Origin: Bacteroidetes bacterium UBA1860
GTDB taxonomy: Bacteria; Bacteroidota; Rhodothermia; Balneolales; Balneolaceae
Length of the DNA: 11,824 bases
Reading direction: 5' to 3'
NCBI GenBank assembly: GCA_002338335.1
Contig: DDIC01000071.1
Coordinates: 1-11,824 of the forward strand
Below, piece after piece: positions 1-6,028 of the stretch. Under the pieces are notes generated by a model that saw nothing but the letters and a program-made list of their open reading frames with translations, made no database searches and had not been told where the DNA came from. Both the position numbers and the translations under genes were made by a program. Each line of letters starts with the position of its first letter. The stretch's first letter is position 1.

Positions 1-4
1 TATT

Positions 5-439
5 ATGAAAAAGATCATTCTCGCTGTTTCATTACTTATATCCTCCACTTCATTGAGCTTTAGTCAAGGTTTAAGCAATCCAAAAGGGGGTGGAGTCTTA
101 GATATAATTTCAATAACGCCCGAAGATGTATATTCCAAAATAACATTTGAGGGACAAGTAAGTGGATACGGCAATGTATTTGTCGCTTTTAAAGTAGCCG
201 CAATTAATTCATCAAAGAACAGTGGTACTCTTGACGGTAATGCAAGAACTATTCTAGAAGACGGAACATTAATAACATCACCAATGAAAGGTACTTGGAA
301 AAGAATGGGAGCTAATATGATGTTTTATTTTACAGACGCGGTTAATAATGGCGCATTAAATTTTGTGATATTTGATGTGGATCTTTTGCAGAAGACAGCT
401 GAAGTCACCTATTATGAATTACACGCTGCTGAAGATTGA
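5..439 (+). CDS. Small secreted protein of unknown function
   Basis: This gene encodes a 144-residue protein that I do not recognise. It opens with a clear Sec signal peptide: two lysines at residues 2-3, a hydrophobic stretch at about 4-18, and a likely cleavage site near SFS-QG at residues 20-21. The mature part of about 124 residues alternates short polar and hydrophobic stretches. It is rich in Gly, Asn and Thr, has no further membrane segment and no cysteine, so a small all-beta periplasmic or secreted domain is likely. The pattern of GTLDG, then an acidic-Gly turn, then a GTW segment and a C-terminal YYELH strand suggests repeated beta hairpins, but I cannot name a family. The ATG at position 5 directly precedes the signal peptide. 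Upstream control lies outside the window. Base composition is AT-rich, like the next gene and unlike the rest of the window. Confidence 0.8.
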   Translation: MKKIILAVSLLISSTSLSFSQGLSNPKGGGVLDIISITPEDVYSKITFEGQVSGYGNVFVAFKVAAINSSKNSGTLDGNARTILEDGTLITSPMKGTWKRMGANMMFYFTDAVNNGALNFVIFDVDLLQKTAEVTYYELHAAED

Positions 440-551
440 ACTACTAATGCAAACAGAGCCGTCAGCTGCGACGAGCTTCATATCTTCTTTCAAAGTTAAG
501 TGAGGAGAATTGCAAGTGAGCTTAGTCACTGGGACTCATTAATTTGATGAA

Positions 552-1007
552 ATGAAAAACGTACTGCTTACAATACTTACAATTACGATGTTTGGTTGTA
601 TGCCATCAAATGAAGAATTGATAGTTATTGAAAACGAAGATTCTGAGGAAGTGACATTTATACTTGAACTCGATACAAAAGAAAATCCAAGAAATGAAGT
701 CGAGTCATTCACAAAATATTTGGGTGATTACATTGTTGAAAGAGAGCCTTCAATCGTATATGGGTACTATCTATCTGGAGATGGCAAAAAAATAACGCTT
801 ATAGAAACGTACCTTAACAGTCAAGATGCTATTCAACACGGAATTGATTTTATCAATGGTCCTAACTTCGACAAGTTTTTCGAGATGTTTGAGATTGAAT
901 CATTTATCGTAATTGGGAAAGCAAGTGATGAATTTAAATCATTTAGCGCTGATAATGGCTTCAATATTGAATACAGGGAGTCTATTGGTGGATATGTAAG
1001 GAGATAG
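552..1007 (+). CDS. Putative lipoprotein with antibiotic-biosynthesis-monooxygenase-like (dimeric alpha/beta barrel) domain
   Basis: This gene encodes a 151-residue protein. The N-terminus is a short lipoprotein signal: Lys at residue 2, a hydrophobic core at about 4-14, and a lipobox-like MFGC ending at Cys16, so the mature protein is probably membrane-anchored. Residues 35-150 resemble small ABM-type proteins. The order of elements matches: a first strand (FILEL), an amphipathic helix, a central segment with YYLSGDGKKITLIETY, a helix with aromatic residues near residue 105, a strand ending in IVIG, and the C-terminal GGYVRR, which matches the GG-aromatic-x-R ending of many ABM proteins. Some ABM proteins are quinol or heme-related oxygenases, but many have no known reaction, so no substrate is claimed. 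No Shine-Dalgarno is seen before the ATG. The stop lies six bases from the convergent pheA stop, with no terminator between. Family call moderate, lipoprotein call likely. Confidence 0.75.
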   Translation: MKNVLLTILTITMFGCMPSNEELIVIENEDSEEVTFILELDTKENPRNEVESFTKYLGDYIVEREPSIVYGYYLSGDGKKITLIETYLNSQDAIQHGIDFINGPNFDKFFEMFEIESFIVIGKASDEFKSFSADNGFNIEYRESIGGYVRR

Positions 1008-1013
1008 ATTGGT

Positions 1014-1865
1014 CTAGAAAGCATACACTCGATAGACACCTAGTACGCGTGATAATTGCATAGCCTTTGCCTGCTCGAGGGCGTGTAAGGATGACTCAAT
1101 CTCATCGACGTTAACCGTGGGTTCGAGCTCCATATCACAAAAGAATCGATAACGCCATGGAACATCGGGGACAGGCCTACTCTCGATTTTGGTTAGGTTC
1201 CAGCCGTTTGACTTTACAGCTTGAAGTGCATCAGCTAAAGCACCTGTTTCATGCGAGGTTTCGAACGAGACAGTCGCCTTAAGAGCTGAATACTCCATGG
1301 CTCTGGATGATTGTGGCGGTTGTCCGGACTTTGCTATGACCCAAAACCGAGTTTGATTGGTGGCGTCTTGCTGAATGGAATGTGCCGCAACGTTAATCCC
1401 ATACACCTCAGCTGCCAATGCACTCCCTACAGCGCCAACATGTTTGGCATCATTCTCTATAATCCATTTTGCAGCACCCGCTGTATCGGTTACTTCGACT
1501 CGTGTCCATTTTGGCCTTTCGCGTAGGTATGCCCTACACTGGTCCAAAGCCATAGGGTGACTCTGAACCTCCGTAATGTCCTCTAGAGTAGAGTCTGGGT
1601 GAATCAATAGACATTGCTGAACCGAGAGATACACCTCAGCTACAATGTGCACATCGGCACGATCAAAGTGGTCTAGATTCCCAACAATCGTGCCCACGTT
1701 GGAGTTTTCAATGGCAACCACACCATATTCGGCACGCCCTTGCGCCACATCATCAAATACTTCGCCAAAGTGGTCACGGCCAAGCCATTCGTGCGCTTGC
1801 CCAAAATATCCAACCGCGACTTCGTGATGGAAAGACCCTTCAATGCCTTGGAAACTGATGTTCAT
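1014..1865 (-). CDS. pheA: Prephenate dehydratase with C-terminal ACT domain
   Basis: This cytoplasmic enzyme converts prephenate to phenylpyruvate, the committed step of phenylalanine synthesis. At 283 residues it matches the usual monofunctional form, with no chorismate mutase domain. The catalytic domain covers about residues 1-178: FQGIEGSF near the N-terminus, IENSNVGT at 53-59, SHPMAL at 102-107 (often SHPQAL; Gln replaced by Met here), and the catalytic TRF motif at 172-174. The ACT regulatory domain at about 196-283 carries GALADAL at 208-214 and the phenylalanine-binding ESRP at 228-231, so feedback inhibition by phenylalanine is expected. The ATG at 1865 begins directly with the first beta strand, so the start is secure, yet no Shine-Dalgarno is present. 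A terminator hairpin ends about 13 bases before the ATG. Either pheA has a promoter inside the end of the receptor gene or it depends on read-through. The family assignment is firm. Confidence 0.95.
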   Translation of the reverse strand: MNISFQGIEGSFHHEVAVGYFGQAHEWLGRDHFGEVFDDVAQGRAEYGVVAIENSNVGTIVGNLDHFDRADVHIVAEVYLSVQQCLLIHPDSTLEDITEVQSHPMALDQCRAYLRERPKWTRVEVTDTAGAAKWIIENDAKHVGAVGSALAAEVYGINVAAHSIQQDATNQTRFWVIAKSGQPPQSSRAMEYSALKATVSFETSHETGALADALQAVKSNGWNLTKIESRPVPDVPWRYRFFCDMELEPTVNVDEIESSLHALEQAKAMQLSRVLGVYRVYAF

Positions 1866-1870
1866 CCCAC

Positions 1871-1907
1871 AAAATAAAAAACCCTAGCATGATACATACC
1901 AGGGTTT
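1871..1907 (-). terminator. Rho-independent terminator after the TonB receptor gene, just upstream of pheA
   Basis: On the minus strand a 7-bp stem (AAACCCT at 1907-1901 paired with AGGGTTT at 1885-1879) extends inward with further pairs (GC, then ATG/CAT) interrupted by two mismatches, around a 3-base loop. It is followed at once by a T-rich tract running from the stem to 1871. Hairpin plus T tract on the minus strand only marks it as the end of the receptor transcript. Read on the plus strand, no T tract follows. The pheA ATG at 1865 begins only a few bases after the T tract, an unusually close placement. Confidence 0.75.
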
Positions 1908-1917
1908 CAAATGGGGT

Positions 1918-1947
1918 CCTTGGGCTCGCGTTTTGCGTTACCCAAGG
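1918..1947 (-). repeat. Second stem-loop between the receptor stop and the terminator
   Basis: CCTTGGG (1918-1924) and CCCAAGG (1941-1947) form a perfect 7-bp inverted repeat. Inside it CGC (1927-1929) can pair with GCG (1935-1937) around a five-base loop. It lies 22 bases after the receptor stop codon and 10 bases before the terminator stem in the direction of minus-strand transcription. No T tract follows it, so it is not a terminator itself. It could protect the 3' end of the receptor mRNA or form part of a leader before pheA. I looked for an alternative pairing between this stem and the terminator stem and found no convincing antiterminator. Confidence 0.55.
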
Positions 1948-1969
1948 CTCTCTTGATCAGACTGTAGGT

Positions 1970-4738
1970 CTAGAAGTCAAATTTCAGTCCAGCATTCATA
2001 CGATAGCTGTAGTATTCAGACTGCATTGTGAAATCTTGCGAACCTTGGTAAAAACGAAGCGGCTGGTTCGTTAGATTATTCGCCTCAACAAAGAATCTCA
2101 GCTTTGAAGTGATCGCGTAGGCAGCATTGGCATCTACGAAGGTTTGCTCATCGTAGTAACGATCAAAGGATGCATCTTCACCAATTTCATCAATGTAATC
2201 TGTGGTGTAATTCAGTGACAAACGTGCCGAGAACTTAGCATCTTCATATGAAAGGGATGCGTTGAGTGTATTCTCAGCTGTTCCAGGAAGGTCAAGGTCT
2301 GTACGCACTTCGCCATCTTCATTACGGATTCCATCCGCACTACTTGTTACATAGGTGTAGTTCAGGTAGATACCCAAATTGGAGAGCGCTCCAGGAAGGA
2401 AATCAAGTTGACGCTGAATCGCGATTTCTGCACCAAATAATGTAGCATCGTCACCGTTCTTTGGCTGGAAACGCGAATCAAATGTATTACCCGTAACAGC
2501 ATCTACATAATCTTTGTCTTCAAACACATAGATATAGTTCTGAAGGGATTTAAAGAACACACCCCCAGAGATTAGACCGACATTGCTGAAATAGCGCTCC
2601 GCCATGAAATCGAAGTTCATAGACGTGGTAGGCTCAAGAAGTGGGTTCCCTTCACCAAGCTCATTATCCTCACGATTTACAGCGCGGTAAGGAACCAAAT
2701 CATAGTAGTTTGGACGTGCAATGGTGTTGGTCCATGCCGCACGAATAACGGTATTGGCATCCACAGCAAAACGAGCATGTAAGCCTGGCATCACGTTGTT
2801 GTAACTCTCTGTATTGGATATCCCTTCGCGAGACGCTGCTTCGTCGAAGTCACCATCTTCGTCCAATACAAGCTGGTTTCCTGTGTAATCAATCTCTGTA
2901 GCTTCGAGTCGCACACCTGCAATCACAGAGAAGCGATCATTAAACGCATAGTTGGTCATGGCATACCCACCAACGACTGTTTCAGTCGCTTCAAAGTTAT
3001 CTGCGAAATACTCATCATAGACCGCTTCTTTCTCAAACAATGAACTGTTTTGAAGATCTAAGTCACCAAGAAGTCTTTCGGACACGAAGTTTCCAGACTT
3101 GTAGTTACCTGCTTCATAGTCAGAAAGGGTTTTGTCAATAGAACCTGCTGAGGCCATTGTTGCAAGTTCATCCTCTAGTGAACCAATAGGTGAATACTCG
3201 AAGAAATCATTATCGCGTAACTTATCTTTCTGCTTGAAAGATGCTCCAGCTTTGAGGTATGAAGCGTACTCTCCAACAGGTAACTCAAGATTCAAGCGGA
3301 AGGATTTGTCGATATCTTCTGTGTATTGACGCTCCTCAGTGATCTCATCAAGCTCCATATTTCCACCATCAAACGATTGTTCTTCGATGACAGGGAATTT
3401 AGTGTTCGAAGGGTCAAATGCAATCAGTACTTCATCAGCGGATTCAAAAGCGATGTATCGCTCATTGGGACGTTTTTCAGAAGCTTTGGCGTACGCACCT
3501 ACCCAGTCAACTTCGATTCCAGAAGAGGTTACATGCTGTCCGGCTAAAGAGTATGCCATAGCACGTTGATCTTCGAGTCGTCGGTAATCTACTCTGTCGT
3601 TACCCACACCACCTTTGGTCTCTCTTTGGATTCGTGCCAAAGCGGTTCCGTTCCCTTGGTCATCGAATCTATCAAAATCTACTCGGAAACGATTCTCCCA
3701 ATCATCACGGTGGTTATAAAGCGCTTTGAACGTGATAGAATTATTTTCGTTGAAATTGTAGTCAATGGTTGTTGACACAGAACGGCGGATGCGCTGCAAT
3801 TCATACAAACGAATTTGAAATTCATCCAATTCACCTCCATCCCATTCACCCTCATAATTGTGGGATCCAAGTTTGTGGTCATGAATAGATCCAGACACAA
3901 TTACACCCAATTTGCCATCAGCAAAACGATTACCTACAACTACGGACCCTAGATAGATCGGCTCATCGCGAAGGAAATTATATCCAGAACCTAACGTACC
4001 AGAGACACGAAGGCCATTTGGAGCAGCGCGTGTAATCAAGTTCACAGAAGCACCAATCGCATCAGCGTCCATGTCTGGAGTAACCGCTTTGTTCACTTCT
4101 ATAGATTGAATCATATCGGCAGGGACAAGATCCAGCTGCACTGTACGATCTTCAGCCTCAGCAGAAGGGATACGCTCACCATTAATCGTTACTGAATTTA
4201 AGCGAGGCGCTGTACCACGGATCAAACCGAATCGGGCTTCCCCTTGATCCACCTGTGTAGTGATACCAGGAATTCGCTTCAGAGCGTCCCCAACATTCGC
4301 ATCAGGGAATCGACCCACTTGGTCAGATGCGACAACATTGGTGATATTCGCATTGGCCCTTTGTTGGTTAAGAGCAGCAGCTTGTCCTCTTAGCCCAACG
4401 CCAAGAACAACGACCTCTTCACCTGTTAATATTCCTGATTCCAATACAACTTCAATTGCAGTTGTTTGGAAAGCTTCGATTGCAAAATCTATTTCTGCGG
4501 TTTGGTAGCCGATGTAAGACACAACTAATACATGCTCTCCCGCAGGGAGTCCAGCGAGACGAAATTCTCCAAATTGATTGGCCGATGTCCCAAATGTAGT
4601 TCCTTCAACTTGAACGGTGGCCCCTGGGAGCGCTAAATTGCTTTCACTATCAAGTACGACACCAGTTAGTTGACCCGTTTGGGCGTAAGTTAATGCTCCA
4701 AGGAAGAGAGCAAAAAAGGTAGTAGCTAAGATTTTCAT
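1970..4738 (-). CDS. TonB-dependent receptor with N-terminal carboxypeptidase-like domain
   Basis: This is an outer-membrane active importer of 922 residues, powered by TonB-ExbB-ExbD. Starting at the ATG at 4738, a signal peptide covers residues 1-20 (ending TYAQ). A carboxypeptidase-regulatory-like beta domain at about 22-105 contains LPGATV and a GEFRLAGLPAGEH strand pair. A TonB-box-like EEVVVLG follows at about 106-112, then a plug domain at about 130-240 with RIPGI, IRGTAPRLNSVTINGERIP and DMDADAIGASVNL. The rest is the 22-strand barrel, with NNLTNQPLRFY near the end and a terminal Phe (KFDF) that fits BAM recognition. Plug and C-terminal motifs resemble the TonB-Xanth-Caul subfamily (TIGR01782), some members of which take up glycans; the substrate here cannot be told. 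An ATG at 4771 in frame is the alternative start, but it adds 11 residues before the signal peptide. A TATAAT box lies about 55 bases upstream and a terminator follows. Confidence 0.95.
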   Translation of the reverse strand: MKILATTFFALFLGALTYAQTGQLTGVVLDSESNLALPGATVQVEGTTFGTSANQFGEFRLAGLPAGEHVLVVSYIGYQTAEIDFAIEAFQTTAIEVVLESGILTGEEVVVLGVGLRGQAAALNQQRANANITNVVASDQVGRFPDANVGDALKRIPGITTQVDQGEARFGLIRGTAPRLNSVTINGERIPSAEAEDRTVQLDLVPADMIQSIEVNKAVTPDMDADAIGASVNLITRAAPNGLRVSGTLGSGYNFLRDEPIYLGSVVVGNRFADGKLGVIVSGSIHDHKLGSHNYEGEWDGGELDEFQIRLYELQRIRRSVSTTIDYNFNENNSITFKALYNHRDDWENRFRVDFDRFDDQGNGTALARIQRETKGGVGNDRVDYRRLEDQRAMAYSLAGQHVTSSGIEVDWVGAYAKASEKRPNERYIAFESADEVLIAFDPSNTKFPVIEEQSFDGGNMELDEITEERQYTEDIDKSFRLNLELPVGEYASYLKAGASFKQKDKLRDNDFFEYSPIGSLEDELATMASAGSIDKTLSDYEAGNYKSGNFVSERLLGDLDLQNSSLFEKEAVYDEYFADNFEATETVVGGYAMTNYAFNDRFSVIAGVRLEATEIDYTGNQLVLDEDGDFDEAASREGISNTESYNNVMPGLHARFAVDANTVIRAAWTNTIARPNYYDLVPYRAVNREDNELGEGNPLLEPTTSMNFDFMAERYFSNVGLISGGVFFKSLQNYIYVFEDKDYVDAVTGNTFDSRFQPKNGDDATLFGAEIAIQRQLDFLPGALSNLGIYLNYTYVTSSADGIRNEDGEVRTDLDLPGTAENTLNASLSYEDAKFSARLSLNYTTDYIDEIGEDASFDRYYDEQTFVDANAAYAITSKLRFFVEANNLTNQPLRFYQGSQDFTMQSEYYSYRMNAGLKFDF

Positions 4739-4791
4739 GGTAAAAAGAGCTTTGTTTTGAAATTTGCACATTGGTGCATGTTACAATGCCA

Positions 4792-4797
4792 ATTATA
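4792..4797 (-). promoter_or_regulatory. Putative -10 element (TATAAT) of the TonB receptor gene
   Basis: The minus strand reads TATAATTG from 4797, a perfect sigma-70-type -10 hexamer that also fits seven of eight positions of the Bacteroidota -7 pattern TAnnTTTG. It would start transcription near 4785, giving a leader of about 47 bases before the ATG at 4738. No good -35 hexamer is visible at the usual spacing. Placement in the gap between popT and the receptor gene, with no terminator after popT, suggests an extra promoter for the receptor besides possible read-through. Confidence 0.45.
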
Positions 4798-4830
4798 CCC
4801 CTCCTAGGTATCCTTAACGTAATGACAATG

Positions 4831-4844
4831 TTACCTTTTGGTAA
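4831..4844. promoter_or_regulatory. Palindrome upstream of the TonB receptor promoter, possible operator
   Basis: TTACC-TTTT-GGTAA is a perfect 5-bp inverted repeat around four T bases, about 43 bases upstream of the putative -10 box of the receptor gene. No T tract follows on either strand, so it is a poor terminator for popT. The position fits a binding site for a transcription factor. The same gap has a second, looser inverted repeat, CATTG (4769-4773) with CAATG (4784-4788), around the expected transcription start. The regulator is unknown. Confidence 0.35.
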
Positions 4845-4876
4845 ACACCGAACTGCTGGAGCCACTGCTCAATACG

Positions 4877-6010
4877 TTAAGAAGCCGGTTCTGACTGTTC
4901 GGCCCGAAGGGCTTGAATAAGAGTCGTTAAAGCAAGACCTGCGAGGATTCCACCCAGCCCTTGCCACGGTTTTGTATCGTTTGTGGGCCAAAAAGGGCCC
5001 GTTGCAGTCATTTTCCTAGATACTTCTTCGATAAGCACCTCTGAATCATCCTCTAGTTGGGTTTGAACAGGTGCGTCCGTCGCACTGTCTTGAAGTGGTG
5101 CGTCCGTCGCACTGTCCGTTTGAGGAGCAATCCTTCGGAATGTCATGGCAAAAGGATCAATCGATTGCCCTTGGAGCTCCTGCACTAAAGGATCTTGGCT
5201 GGAAACTGTGAATGTCTCTTCCACTTTTTCTGTGATTAGACGTTCTTGCCAAGGCCACAACACAACTAGAGACCCAATCAAAAACCCTATCAAGGTCATC
5301 ATGGTTGGATGATGTGCCCGTTGGAGAAGCCAACTCAAGAACCGCGCAAACAAAGCGAGTCCTAACGCAGCTCCGAGGCCAAAAGGGATGAGCGCCGCTA
5401 GCGCATCCATGGTAAAAGGGCCCCCTAAATCTCCAATCTTTGATAGGATGAACTCATATTTTTTGAGGACAAGTAAGATGTAGGAGCCAGAGATTCCAGG
5501 TAGAATCATTGCGCAGATTGCCACTGAACCACTCAAAAATAAAAACCAGAGTTCATCGGGCGTGTCAGCGGGCACAGTGGTTACGACAAATCCACCAAAC
5601 GCTGCACCTCCCAAGACAAACAAGAGGTGCCACCATCTTCTTTCATGGCGGGGAATCCCTAATAAGATTATGGCGATAGAGCCCACGATGAGTCCAAAAA
5701 AGACTCCATAGACGAGCTCTGGGTGGCTCATCATATATCGTGGAAGTGGAAAGACCTTAGTAAAAAAAGCTATCGCCGAGACGATTCCTGCACCTAAAAG
5801 CCCGAGAAAGACCCAATCAACACGCCGAAAGGCATCTGCCCAACGAAATTTGAGCAGGTCCTGGGCAAAGGCAAGGTTAAACGACTTGATGGCAGCAAGG
5901 AGCGGAGCATAAATCCCAGTGATGAGAGCCATGGTACCACCGCTTACACCAGGCACAATGTCCGCTGCCCCCATTAAAAACCCCTTGAGGGCAAGAACAA
6001 GTCGTTTCAC
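4877..6010 (-). CDS. popT: DUF368 membrane protein, PopT-type undecaprenyl-phosphate translocase
   Basis: This polytopic inner-membrane protein has 377 residues and about eight membrane segments. DUF368 proteins were shown in other bacteria to return undecaprenyl phosphate across the membrane so that the lipid carrier is reused for peptidoglycan and other envelope polymers. The two hallmark motifs of the duplicated fold are present: GAADIVPGVSGGT at 14-26 and ILPGISGSY at 169-177. The start is a GTG at 6010, chosen because AGGAGG (6027-6022) lies 11 bases upstream and the first motif must stay close to the N-terminus. The gene follows the protease stop after 18 bases, so co-transcription is very likely. 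Odd feature: a long soluble loop at about 255-349, between the last two membrane segments, holds a recent tandem repeat of DSATDAP. The family call is firm; the translocase role is carried over from studied relatives. Confidence 0.92.
   Translation of the reverse strand: MKRLVLALKGFLMGAADIVPGVSGGTMALITGIYAPLLAAIKSFNLAFAQDLLKFRWADAFRRVDWVFLGLLGAGIVSAIAFFTKVFPLPRYMMSHPELVYGVFFGLIVGSIAIILLGIPRHERRWWHLLFVLGGAAFGGFVVTTVPADTPDELWFLFLSGSVAICAMILPGISGSYILLVLKKYEFILSKIGDLGGPFTMDALAALIPFGLGAALGLALFARFLSWLLQRAHHPTMMTLIGFLIGSLVVLWPWQERLITEKVEETFTVSSQDPLVQELQGQSIDPFAMTFRRIAPQTDSATDAPLQDSATDAPVQTQLEDDSEVLIEEVSRKMTATGPFWPTNDTKPWQGLGGILAGLALTTLIQALRAEQSEPAS
5063..5116. repeat. Two-copy 27-bp in-frame tandem repeat inside popT
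   Basis: The 20-base word at 5070-5089 recurs exactly at 5097-5116. The flanking TTGAA (5063-5067 and 5090-5094) repeats as well, so the unit is 27 bases with two mismatched bases per unit. It encodes DSATDAPLQ followed by DSATDAPVQ (about residues 299-316) in the soluble loop of the DUF368 protein. The period is nine codons, so gain or loss of a copy keeps the frame. The near identity at DNA level suggests a recent duplication. Confidence 0.85.
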
Positions 6011-6021
6011 GCTACGTCGTA

Positions 6022-6027
6022 CCTCCT
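6022..6027 (-). promoter_or_regulatory. Strong Shine-Dalgarno site that fixes the GTG start of popT
   Basis: The minus strand reads AGGAGG at 6027-6022, right after the protease stop codon (6031-6029) and 11 bases before the GTG at 6010. It is the only strong Shine-Dalgarno site I see before a gene in this window. It sets the popT start and suggests that popT can be translated by ribosomes ending on the protease. Confidence 0.75.
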
Positions 6028-6028
6028 A

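Noticed and set aside
435..501. Integron attC-like site between the first two genes
   Set aside because: GTTAAGT at 495-501 fits the GTTRRRY pattern and a bulged stem lies at 456-478, but the left box (ATTGAAC) does not fit RYYYAAC, the inner arms pair poorly, and no second site follows the next gene. Chance is a sufficient explanation.
539..546. TTAATTTG as a Bacteroidota -7 promoter element for the lipoprotein gene
   Set aside because: It ends only five bases before the ATG at 552, too close for a transcription start with any leader, and the second position does not match.
833..1039. Minus-strand reading frame over the end of the lipoprotein gene and pheA
   Set aside because: It is antisense to a gene with a recognisable domain, has no recognisable motif, and is explained as a shadow.
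1866..1969. Phenylalanine leader-peptide attenuator before pheA
   Set aside because: On the minus strand no ATG-started leader rich in Phe codons exists in the gap, and no competing antiterminator pairing was found.
4831..4844. TTACC-TTTT-GGTAA as a terminator for popT
   Set aside because: The stem is only 5 bp and no T tract follows on the minus strand, so an operator is the better reading.
4650..4865. 71-residue minus-strand frame across the receptor upstream region
   Set aside because: It overlaps the signal peptide region of the receptor in another frame, has no ribosome-binding site and no recognisable protein features.
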